A stretch of DNA of 13,858 nt, from NCBI GenBank assembly GCA_034430425.1, contig DAOUEK010000115.1, forward strand, positions 1 through 13,858, in the 5' to 3' direction. The notes below the pieces were generated by a model. The model did no database searches. It was not told where the DNA came from and was given only the letters and a program-made list of their open reading frames with translations. A program made the position numbers and the translations under genes. The DNA is from WVZH01 sp034430425. GTDB taxonomy: Bacteria > Chloroflexota > Anaerolineae > Anaerolineales > E44-bin32. Below are positions 7,296-13,858 of this stretch, in pieces. Each line of letters begins with the position of its first letter. Position 1 is the first letter of the stretch.

Positions 7296-7301
7296 TATAA
7301 T
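7296..7301 (+). promoter_or_regulatory. Possible -10 box upstream of the GH8 gene
   Basis: A perfect TATAAT lies in the 160-180 bp gap after permease 2, but no convincing -35 box sits 16-18 bp upstream. If used, transcription would start near 7308, which would rule out the TTG at 7291 as start of the GH8 gene. An imperfectly placed TCCTGAA/TTCAGGA repeat (7218-7224, 7253-7259) is the only other structure in this gap. Confidence 0.25.
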
Positions 7302-7395
7302 TATCTTATTGCCTCTGCATTCGAATGTTTACCGGTTTTCAATTTTGGAGTGCGTATCATTTATCACGGAAGCAATTTTGTTTAGGATTGAAACC

Positions 7396-9465
7396 TTGGC
7401 TACGCCTCAACGCTGTTACGCAGCATTCCTTTTACTTTCAATAATTCTCACTTCCTGCGGATCCCCCTCCACGCCAACAGTTCTCACTGTGCCTCCCACC
7501 GAATCTCAGCCCACTAACTTCCATACCAAATCTGCTTTCGAGACGGGTGTGTACCCCAACTTGTTCAGGGACTACCTCGGTAAGAGCGACGAAGAGATTC
7601 AGGCGAAGATCGACTCTGCCTTCAACCAGCTCTTCTACGGCGACGATGCCACTGAACGTGTTTACTATCCTGTTGGATCTGACATGGCATATATCTCTGA
7701 CATCGCCAACGATGACGTGCGCAGCGAAGGCATGTCCTATGGCATGATGATCGCCGCTCAGATGAATAAGAAGGAAGAATTCGACCGTCTCTGGAAGTGG
7801 GCAAAGACTTACATGTACCAATCCGAAGGTGGGTACAAAGGCTATTTCGCCTGGCACTGCAAAACGGACGGTACCCAACTCGCCGCCAACCCCGCCTCAG
7901 ACGGTGAGGTCTGGTTCATCACCGCCTTATTCTTCGCCGACGGGCGTTGGGGCAGCGGCGAAGGGATTTACAACTACCGTGCTGAAGCGCAGTCCATTCT
8001 AGATATATCGTTACATGACGATGAGCGCGGTGAACTAGCCACCGACCTCTTCGATTCCGAAACCAAACAGGTCGTCTTCGTTCCACAGTTGGGACAGAAC
8101 TCCCAATTCACCGACCCGTCGTATCACATGCCGCACTACTACGAACTCTGGGCGCGTTGGGCGGATAAGGACAACGACTTCTGGTCGGATTCCGTTACTG
8201 CCAGTCGTGAGTATCTGAAAACAGCGGTCAACCAACAAACGGGCCTGGCCCCGAACTACTCCTACTTTGATGGCAAGCCATACGACGATGAATACAACGG
8301 CAATTTCCGCTATGATGCTTTCCGTGTGGGGGCCAATGTGGGTATGGATTACGTTTGGTTTGCACCAGGTGAGTGGCACGTGGAGCAATCGAACCGTTTG
8401 TTGCGTTTCTTCGCCTCGCAAGGCATGGGAGATTACAAAGCCGAGTATTTGTTGACAGGCGAACCACAAGTTGGTCATCGATCTTCAGGCTTGATGGCGA
8501 CGAATGCCGTCGCAGCCCTGGCCGCTGACCGCGAGATCGGCGAGCCATTCGTGCAAGCCTTTTGGGATCAACCTATCCCTACAGGTCAATATCGATACTA
8601 CGATGGTTTACTGATGATGCTTGGCTTGTTGCAGGTCAGTGGGAATTTCCGCATCTATGAGCCGGGTACAGCACCCGAAGGACAAGTTTTCCCAACTCCT
8701 AAGCCCGAAGTAAATGGCAGGTTCGTTCCGTCATCGGGTAAAGCCCTATTACTTGTCGGACCGGACAAGGAAAGTGTCGATGCTTACTTTGATGCAACGG
8801 TCACTGCACCAGGCGGCGTCGCGGTGAATGTTGAGTTGCAAATGAGAGCTATCGAAGATCTTGACTACCTCGCTTATAAATACCCTAACAGCACGTTATC
8901 TGTTGGTCTGAGATTGAATGACTCACTCAACATAACAGATGAACAGATTGATACTCTGCTCGATACATTGATCGCCTACAGCCACCCTGTGTTTATCCAG
9001 CTAAGGTATGGATCGGATGATACGCCTGATATTTTTATTTCCGTCTGGGAAAGGTTTAGAGAGAGGATGCAGGCTAAGGATGGTATGAACGTTGCTTTCG
9101 TTTGGGAAGCGGCTTCTTGCGAAGAGTCCAATATCGCAGGTTTCTATCCTGGTGATGAGTCCGTAGATTGGATTGGAACAAATTACCAATGTGCAGACGA
9201 AGCTATCCAATTTGCCCGCGAGCATTTCAAGCCGGTGATGATCACAGCAAGTTCACAAGGAGCAGGCTGGGATGAATGGTTTACGCCGTTCCTCCAATTT
9301 GTGGTTGATAACAACGATGTAATTCGCGCCGTGACCTATTACAACGAAGGAGAAAGCTGTCTATCGGACGCTGACATCATCAAAAACTGGAAGACCGAAA
9401 CCAAAGGCTCATTTTGGCTAAAGGCAAATCCCGATTTGTTTCGTCATTTAGGTTATGAAAAATGA
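7396..9465 (+). CDS. GH8 xylanase-like lipoprotein fused to a degenerate GH26-like domain
   Basis: With TTG 7396 as start, the product is 689 aa. It begins with a lipoprotein signal: one Arg, core AAFLLLSIIL, lipobox LTSC, Cys21. A Pro/Thr linker follows. Residues ~40-425 form a GH8 barrel with SEGMSYGMM (general acid Glu111) and NFRYDAFRV (general base Asp307). The 196-residue gap resembles GH8 reducing-end xylose-releasing enzymes, although endo-xylanase activity is equally possible. From about residue 438 a second domain resembles GH26-like barrels: ALLLVGPDKESVDAY, YPNSTLSVGL, FVWEA, YPGDESVDWIG, KPVMI. Both positions where glutamates are expected are changed (Gly539, Ala618), so this half is probably non-catalytic. 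The frame is open back to 7291 and TTG 7378 is another start; I preferred 7396 because AGGA lies eight bases upstream. It probably acts at the cell surface, feeding the importer. Confidence 0.85.
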   Translation: MATPQRCYAAFLLLSIILTSCGSPSTPTVLTVPPTESQPTNFHTKSAFETGVYPNLFRDYLGKSDEEIQAKIDSAFNQLFYGDDATERVYYPVGSDMAYISDIANDDVRSEGMSYGMMIAAQMNKKEEFDRLWKWAKTYMYQSEGGYKGYFAWHCKTDGTQLAANPASDGEVWFITALFFADGRWGSGEGIYNYRAEAQSILDISLHDDERGELATDLFDSETKQVVFVPQLGQNSQFTDPSYHMPHYYELWARWADKDNDFWSDSVTASREYLKTAVNQQTGLAPNYSYFDGKPYDDEYNGNFRYDAFRVGANVGMDYVWFAPGEWHVEQSNRLLRFFASQGMGDYKAEYLLTGEPQVGHRSSGLMATNAVAALAADREIGEPFVQAFWDQPIPTGQYRYYDGLLMMLGLLQVSGNFRIYEPGTAPEGQVFPTPKPEVNGRFVPSSGKALLLVGPDKESVDAYFDATVTAPGGVAVNVELQMRAIEDLDYLAYKYPNSTLSVGLRLNDSLNITDEQIDTLLDTLIAYSHPVFIQLRYGSDDTPDIFISVWERFRERMQAKDGMNVAFVWEAASCEESNIAGFYPGDESVDWIGTNYQCADEAIQFAREHFKPVMITASSQGAGWDEWFTPFLQFVVDNNDVIRAVTYYNEGESCLSDADIIKNWKTETKGSFWLKANPDLFRHLGYEK

Positions 9466-9517
9466 CTGCTGACTTAATCCCTCTCCCATCGAGTTATGGT
9501 TTAGGTGAAGGCGCGGT

Positions 9518-9533
9518 CTATAAACGTTTACCA
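9518..9533. promoter_or_regulatory. LacI-type operator 3 upstream of GH3
   Basis: CTATAAACGTTTACCA has a perfect TAAACGTTTA core (9521-9530) centred on CG, matching five of eight symmetric pairs over 16 bp and sharing AAACGTTT with operators 1 and 2. It lies immediately before the GH3 ribosome binding site. A TATAAA at 9519-9524 overlaps it and could be a -10 box, though no good -35 is seen. It suggests that the same regulator also controls GH3. Confidence 0.5.
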
Positions 9534-9544
9534 AGGAGTGGTCC

Positions 9545-11704
9545 ATGCGCGTGGATAAAACGATAGAAAAAATTCCATACCTGGATCCTTCTCTTCCCTT
9601 TGCCGAACGGGTGAAAGACTTGATCGGACGTATGACGCTGGAAGAAAAGGTCGGCTTGATGAATCATCCAGCGCATGGCATTCCACGTTTGAACATCCCT
9701 GCTTACAACTACTGGAGTGAAGCCCTACACGGTATCGCTCGCAACGGTCGAGCCACTGTCTTTCCGCAAGCAATTGCAATGGCTGCCACCTGGGATAAGG
9801 AATTGATCCATGATGTTGCAACAGCAATTAGCGACGAAGGACGTGCCAAATATCACGCCGCGCTGCGCCGCAATGACTACACCGACCAATATCAGGGTCT
9901 CACCTTTTGGTCACCGAACGTGAATATCTTCCGTGATCCGCGTTGGGGGCGAGGGCAGGAGACTTGGGGAGAAGATCCCTTCTTTACAGGCGAAATGGCA
10001 TCTGCGTTCGTGCGTGGTCTGCAGGGTGACCATCCCAAATATCTCAAGACCGCGGCATGTGCTAAACATTATGCGGTTCATTCTGGACCTGAGAAAGACC
10101 GTCACTTGTTAAATGTTATTGTTGCTAAACGTGACCTCTATGATACCTATCTTCCTGCATTCAAAAAATTGGTGATAGATTCAAAAGTCGAATCGGTAAT
10201 GGGTGCCTACAATCGCACACTTGATGAACCTTGTTGCGCTAGTAAACTGCTTATTGAAGATATCCTGCGGGAAGAGTGGGGGTTCCAGGGTCATTTTGTC
10301 TCGGATTGCATGGCGCTGGCAGATTTTCACCTAAGTCACAAAATCACGGATGACGCGGTTGAATCCGCTGCACTGGCGTTGAGTCACGGATGTGACCTCG
10401 CATGCGATCATGTCTATAGTGAAATCCCCGAAGCCATTCAGCGTGGCCTCATCGCTGAAGCCGATGTAGACCGCGCCCTTGAGAGGACGCTCAGTACGCG
10501 TTTCAAACTTGGCATGTTCGATCCCGAAGATGATGTCCCGTTCACAGACATATCTACGGATGTGATTGCCTGTGATGTCCATCGCCAACTCGCATATCAG
10601 TCAGCCACCGAAGCAGTGGTTCTACTCAAGAACAAAGGCAATATCCTGCCGATCAATCCTTCCACCAAAAAGGTCTTTGTCACGGGTCCCACTGCCACAA
10701 GCCTGGAAGTTCTTCTCGCCAATTATTATGGCTTCAACGATCAAATGGTCACGTTACTCGAAGGTCTTACAGGGCGTGTCCCCGAAGGCATGGGCCTGGA
10801 ATATCACCCTGGTGCGCTGTTGAAACATGCGCGTGAGATCAAGGAAAGCTGGGCGCCAGACATGGCTCAATCTGCCGATCTCACCATCGTTTGCGCAGGC
10901 CTCAACTCATTCCTCGAAGGTGAGGAGGGCGAGTCGCTTCTTTCTCCACAAAACGGCGACCGCGAAAGTATCTCGCTTCCAAAAAGCCAGAAAGATTACA
11001 TCAAAGAACTATCCATTCATGGCGTGCGCATCATCCTCGTACTCACTGGCGGTAGCCCAATCGCGTTGGGTGAAATCGAAGATTTGGTGGATGCGATTCT
11101 CTTCGTCTGGTATCCAGGTATGGAGGGTGGTCGCGCCGTTGCCGATGTGCTCTTTGGTGATGTATCGCCATCGGGCAAACTCCCCATCACTTTCCCGAAA
11201 TCGCTCGATCAACTACCTCCTTTTGATGATTACCGCATGGATGGACGCACTTATCGCTACATGACTGAAGAACCTCTTTATCCCTTCGGCTTCGGTCTGA
11301 GTTACAGTAAGTTTGATTATTCGAAATTGCAGCTCGATAAATCGACACTTACTCTCGGAGATTCTCTTAATGTGAGCCTGACCCTGACCAATTGTGGGGA
11401 ATCAGACGCAGCTGAAGTTGCCCAGTTCTACCTGAGCGACCTTCATGCCTCGACTGTTGTTCCATTTCATCATCTCATTGGCTTCGAGCGGGTGGTGCTC
11501 GAGGCAGGTGAAAGCAATAAGCTCAAATTCACCATCACACCTGAGATGATGTCATTCTACGACGACGATGGCAAACTTACTCTCGAACCCGGACAATTCC
11601 GCCTTGAAGTCGGTGGCTGTTCGCCCTCTAAACGTGGACAAGAATTGGGTGCGCCGAAGCCTGTCACAGCTTTATTCGATGTCACCTTAAGCGAAAAAAA
11701 TTAG
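9545..11704 (+). CDS. GH3 glycosidase, probable beta-xylosidase
   Basis: The 719-aa product has three-part GH3 architecture: an N-terminal barrel (~1-330), an alpha/beta sandwich (~370-580) and a C-terminal fibronectin type III-like domain (~615-715). The start carries RMTLEEKVGLMNH and YNYWSEALHG, typical of GH3 xylosidases. DPRWGRGQETWGEDP, the KH of CAKHYAVHSGP and the nucleophile Asp254 in FVSDCMAL are all present. The acid/base Glu lies in the EGEEGE cluster (458-463), followed by GDRESISLP. PFGFGLSYSKF leads into the last domain. It is a retaining exo-enzyme releasing xylose, possibly also arabinose or glucose, from oligosaccharides. There is no signal peptide, so it is probably cytoplasmic. 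AAGGAG lies six bases before the ATG. It follows GH8 by 79 bp and has an operator-like site directly upstream. Confidence 0.93.
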   Translation: MRVDKTIEKIPYLDPSLPFAERVKDLIGRMTLEEKVGLMNHPAHGIPRLNIPAYNYWSEALHGIARNGRATVFPQAIAMAATWDKELIHDVATAISDEGRAKYHAALRRNDYTDQYQGLTFWSPNVNIFRDPRWGRGQETWGEDPFFTGEMASAFVRGLQGDHPKYLKTAACAKHYAVHSGPEKDRHLLNVIVAKRDLYDTYLPAFKKLVIDSKVESVMGAYNRTLDEPCCASKLLIEDILREEWGFQGHFVSDCMALADFHLSHKITDDAVESAALALSHGCDLACDHVYSEIPEAIQRGLIAEADVDRALERTLSTRFKLGMFDPEDDVPFTDISTDVIACDVHRQLAYQSATEAVVLLKNKGNILPINPSTKKVFVTGPTATSLEVLLANYYGFNDQMVTLLEGLTGRVPEGMGLEYHPGALLKHAREIKESWAPDMAQSADLTIVCAGLNSFLEGEEGESLLSPQNGDRESISLPKSQKDYIKELSIHGVRIILVLTGGSPIALGEIEDLVDAILFVWYPGMEGGRAVADVLFGDVSPSGKLPITFPKSLDQLPPFDDYRMDGRTYRYMTEEPLYPFGFGLSYSKFDYSKLQLDKSTLTLGDSLNVSLTLTNCGESDAAEVAQFYLSDLHASTVVPFHHLIGFERVVLEAGESNKLKFTITPEMMSFYDDDGKLTLEPGQFRLEVGGCSPSKRGQELGAPKPVTALFDVTLSEKN

Positions 11705-11732
11705 GCATTTCCTAGATAATCTCACAAAGCTC

Positions 11733-11756
11733 ACAAGGAGAATTCGATATCCTTGT
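11733..11756. repeat. Inverted repeat downstream of GH3
   Basis: ACAAGGA (11733-11739) and TCCTTGT (11750-11756) form a 7-bp stem with a 10-base loop, starting 29 bases after the GH3 stop. No T-run follows directly, so a terminator role is weak. The left arm contains an AAGGAG that looks like a ribosome binding site but no suitable start codon follows. Confidence 0.3.
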
Positions 11757-11882
11757 ATGCTCCCCGAACCTGAACACAATATATTTTTAGGTGATAGACG
11801 GTGGGCAACACCGATCGTAACTTATTTGGTCTCTCTACGCGTGAATCATAAGTGCCTGGCGAACGGTGTTTTCATGCCATAA

Positions 11883-12056
11883 GGCTTTTCCATTCGGGCC
11901 GTGATCCTGGTTATCCTGGATCTGATTGGGGATGAGTTCGGTTTACGTTTTTGTTTTATACTCAGTGTGTTTATTATGTTGATGGCAGCACCGGTTATTG
12001 CTCGTCTACCGGGTGGGAAGAGACCAGCCAGATCATCTGGCCTAGGGAAAAATTGA
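11883..12056 (+). pseudogene. Short membrane-protein ORF, possible C-terminal remnant of a transporter
   Basis: After an in-frame TAA at 11880-11882 this frame is open for 57 codons and ends with TGA at 12054-12056, overlapping the following hydrolase ATG as TGATG, a pattern typical of translational coupling. The first possible start is GTG 11901. The translation shows two hydrophobic segments, AVILVILDLIG and FCFILSVFIMLMAAPVIA, then a basic tail (RLPGGKRPAR). This resembles the last two spans and tail of a major-facilitator transporter, but the upstream part is not seen in any frame. It may be a remnant, or a small membrane protein of about 51 aa. The family is a guess; the coding-like appearance and overlap are what I can see. 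Confidence 0.35.
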
Positions 12057-12969
12057 TGATCCACAGTAGATACGTACGGAACCTGGCGTTCGCCGCTATC
12101 ATCGGGGCTGTTTTTGGCGTGCTCGTGATCGGGGTGGTGCTGGCGAGAATGCAGCTGGATAAATTGCTGGCGCCAAACGTCTCGCATCCGGAGGAGACAC
12201 CTGCCGACTATGGCGTTCCCTACTCAGCGTTGGAACTCGTCGCAGAGGACGGCGTCCACCTGGCGGCGTGGTTCATACCGACGGAGGATACCAATTCTGC
12301 GGCGGTGGTGATCGTACATGGTCTGGGAGGAAATCGTGGCTCACTCCTGCCGACGGCTGCCATGCTGCACGCTCACGATTACGCTGTGCTGCTGATTGAT
12401 CTGCGTGCCCATGGAGAGAGTGGGGGCGAATTCAAATCCTACGGATATTACGAGGCACTCGACGTGTTAGCCGCGGTGGAATATCTGAGCCTGGAGGAGG
12501 GAATTCCAACGGCGCGTATCGCTTTGCTGGGACACTCGCTGGGCGGCGTCGCTGTGGTGCGCGCTGCTTCACTGAGTCAGACGCCGCATGCGTTGGTCAT
12601 TGTCAGCACCTACCAGAGCCTGCAAGCGGCGATCGATGACGCCTTCGATGATATCGCCCTGCTGCCCAGCTGGCCTTTCGCACCCATCATGGTAGGAGCG
12701 GCGGAGCGCCGCCTGGGATTGGATCGTGAATCGATGAACCTGACAGGGATACTCGAGCGTATGCCGCCGCGCCGTGCACTGCTGATCCATGGAGCGGAGG
12801 ACGATCTGCTGCCGCCGTATCATCACGAAGCGCTCTCTGCAAGGCGGCGGCCTGGGCGACGTGTTGGGTTGTGCCGGGGATGGGGCACGAGGATCCGGCA
12901 CAGTTTGCCCCCGATATCTATGAAGCGCGCCCGATCGGTTTTTTGGACCGGGCGCTGTTGGGGGAGTAG
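12056..12969 (+). pseudogene. Membrane-anchored alpha/beta hydrolase with an apparent -1 frameshift
   Basis: From ATG 12056 the product starts with a single membrane span (about residues 9-30) and then a serine hydrolase fold: HGLGGNRGS (oxyanion loop), LIDLRAHGESGG, nucleophile Ser161 in GHSLGG, and acid Asp249 in HGAEDDLLPP. After about codon 262 the same frame becomes arginine-rich and runs to 13045, into the tRNA, which is implausible. In another frame the expected ending appears: VVPGMGHEDPAQFAP with the catalytic His, then FLDRALLGE and TAG at 12967-12969. One extra base near 12841 would join them into a normal 304-aa protein. So the gene is either a recent pseudogene or contains a sequencing error in the GCAAGG context. 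The substrate is unknown. The gene looks more GC-rich than the LacI gene. Confidence 0.8.
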
Positions 12970-12988
12970 CATCGCTCTACGACTTTCA

Positions 12989-13016
12989 TTGACAGCGTGG
13001 GTCGTTCAGGTAAAAT
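12989..13016 (+). promoter_or_regulatory. Promoter of the tRNA-Lys gene
   Basis: A perfect -35 box TTGACA at 12989-12994 and a -10 box TAAAAT at 13011-13016 are 16 bp apart. Transcription would start near 13023, about 13 bases before the tRNA. It lies directly after the stop of the reconstructed hydrolase. Confidence 0.7.
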
Positions 13017-13035
13017 TGGGGCGGATCGGAAAAAT

Positions 13036-13108
<73 letters not shown>

Positions 13109-13115
13109 CTTGATA

Positions 13116-13143
13116 GACCGCTCATTGATAATGGGCGGTTCTT
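13116..13143 (+). terminator. Intrinsic terminator of the tRNA gene
   Basis: A ten-pair stem joins 13117-13126 (ACCGCTCATT) to 13130-13139 (AATGGGCGGT) with one G-T pair and a three-base loop, followed by TCTT. It begins eight bases after the tRNA 3' end. Confidence 0.75.
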
Positions 13144-13419
13144 GACGTTAATTCGGATGTATACAAAAGAGGACACGCAAGGTGTTGATGCGCACGAATA
13201 GTGTTTTGTGCCGCGTGACACGATAATCGTAGATCGGCACACCGGGCATCACTGAAAATCGAAAGGGATCGCTGTCTTCCTGGCCTCGACTGCTCCAGAG
13301 TAATAGAAAGGTGCTATCATTTCTCGTAATAGCGGATGGCTTTGCTGGTAGTCTGTGCATGCTCTCCCATTATTAATATCCGTTAAAAAACGATTGATAT
13401 GCAGAAACAAGGAGAGACG
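13144..13419. other. Intergenic region without a recognisable gene
   Basis: I find no convincing coding sequence here. A 70-codon minus-strand frame (13360-13148) has no recognisable motif. Two short perfect inverted repeats, ACGAT-A-ATCGT at 13220-13230 and CGTT-AAAA-AACG at 13381-13392, are visible; the second lies 27 bases upstream of the dehydrogenase start and could be a regulator site. No clear promoter could be picked. Confidence 0.4.
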
Positions 13420-13858
13420 ATGAAAGCCGGAATACTATTTGGCGCAAAGGATATTAAAGTAGGCGACACCCCGGATCCCAGCATCGGACCCGGCGAGGTG
13501 CTAATTGAATCTAAAGCTGCGGGGATATGTGGCACCGATTTGCACATTTTCCGGGGGGAATTTGAAGACCGGGTGATATACCCTGCCGTCCTGGGGCATG
13601 AATTTGGCGGACGGGTAGTTGATGTGGGGGATGAAGTAAGCAGCTTCAAACCTGGGGACCGGGTTGCCGTAGACCCGATAATTTCCTGCCATGCCTGCCC
13701 GGCCTGTCTCACAGGGCATATTAATGCCTGCCGTTCCCTCAAGTTGCTAGGGGTAGATGTAGACGGAGGATTTGGGCAATATGTTGCTGCCTCGGCCAGC
13801 CATTCGTTCCACCTGCCGGATTCGATCCCGATGAAACATGCCCCCATGGTGGAAATGT
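13420..13858 (+). CDS. Zinc-dependent medium-chain alcohol/polyol dehydrogenase (3' end cut by window edge)
   Basis: Only the first 146 codons are present. They form the GroES-like catalytic domain of the medium-chain dehydrogenase/reductase family, which oxidises alcohols or polyols with NAD(P). The catalytic zinc ligands are visible: Cys37 in GICGTDLH, then His60 and Glu61 in GHEFGG. The structural zinc site has four cysteines, 90, 93, 96 and 104, with canonical C-x2-C-x2-C-x7-C spacing. GDRVAVDP precedes it and GGFGQYV follows, as in sorbitol/xylitol/threonine dehydrogenase relatives. The nucleotide-binding domain lies beyond the window. AAGGAGAG precedes the ATG by about five bases. A sugar-polyol role would suit the neighbourhood, but the tRNA unit separates it from the xylan genes, so the substrate is open. 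Confidence 0.92.
   Translation, partial: MKAGILFGAKDIKVGDTPDPSIGPGEVLIESKAAGICGTDLHIFRGEFEDRVIYPAVLGHEFGGRVVDVGDEVSSFKPGDRVAVDPIISCHACPACLTGHINACRSLKLLGVDVDGGFGQYVAASASHSFHLPDSIPMKHAPMVEM

Noticed and set aside
7291..7395. Upstream extension of the GH8 protein from TTG 7291
   Set aside because: It would place about 35 extra residues before a clear lipoprotein signal, and a TATAAT lies inside it; internal TTG starts are more likely.
11846..12187. 113-codon minus-strand ORF
   Set aside because: It overlaps the hydrolase start and the membrane-like frame, has no recognisable motif, and looks like a shadow.
13148..13360. 70-codon minus-strand ORF between tRNA and dehydrogenase
   Set aside because: No recognisable domain, no clear ribosome binding site, no promoter; not supported as a gene.

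Overview
The window looks like a xylan/arabinoxylan utilisation locus from a free-living bacterium. Gene style (LacI regulator beside a CUT1 sugar importer without its own ATPase, lipoprotein glycosidases, a GH10 with a beta-rich N-terminal extension, a tRNA without encoded CCA) would fit a Chloroflexota (Anaerolineae-like) genome. That assignment is inference from general family knowledge; no taxonomic marker gene is present.

Layout. On the minus strand, 2314 down to the left edge holds a probable two-gene operon: a GH43 glycosidase followed by a GH10 xylanase that runs off the window. About 520 bp of non-coding DNA (2315-2837) separates it from a divergent LacI-type regulator (2838-3899). 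This gap carries a good sigma70-type promoter, a perfect 16-bp LacI-type operator on its start site, a second operator touching the regulator's start codon, and several other inverted repeats. Next on the plus strand come a sugar-binding lipoprotein (4024-5316), a strong hairpin, two CUT1 permeases (5398-6342, 6356-7216), a GH8 lipoprotein fused to a GH26-like domain (about 7396-9465), and a GH3 beta-xylosidase-like enzyme (9545-11704) with a third operator-like site just upstream.

Inferred pathway: the secreted GH8 lipoprotein cuts xylan or xylo-oligosaccharides at the cell surface; the binding protein and two permeases import the oligosaccharides using an ATPase encoded elsewhere; cytoplasmic GH10, GH43 and GH3 enzymes finish hydrolysis to xylose and arabinose; the LacI protein senses a product and controls the divergent promoters and possibly GH3.

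Right of 11704 the content changes. There is a short membrane-protein ORF or gene remnant, an alpha/beta-hydrolase gene broken by an apparent one-base frameshift, a tRNA-Lys(CTT) with its own promoter and terminator, a roughly 275-bp gap, and the first 146 codons of a zinc-dependent medium-chain dehydrogenase cut by the window end.

Most notable points: the GH8 protein's C-terminal GH26-like barrel appears to lack both catalytic glutamates; repeated CG-centred operators suggest a local LacI regulon; the regulator's leader is packed with inverted repeats; and a tiny lipoprotein-like ORF overlaps the GH43 start by ATGA. I see no CRISPR array, insertion sequence, phage gene or defence system.
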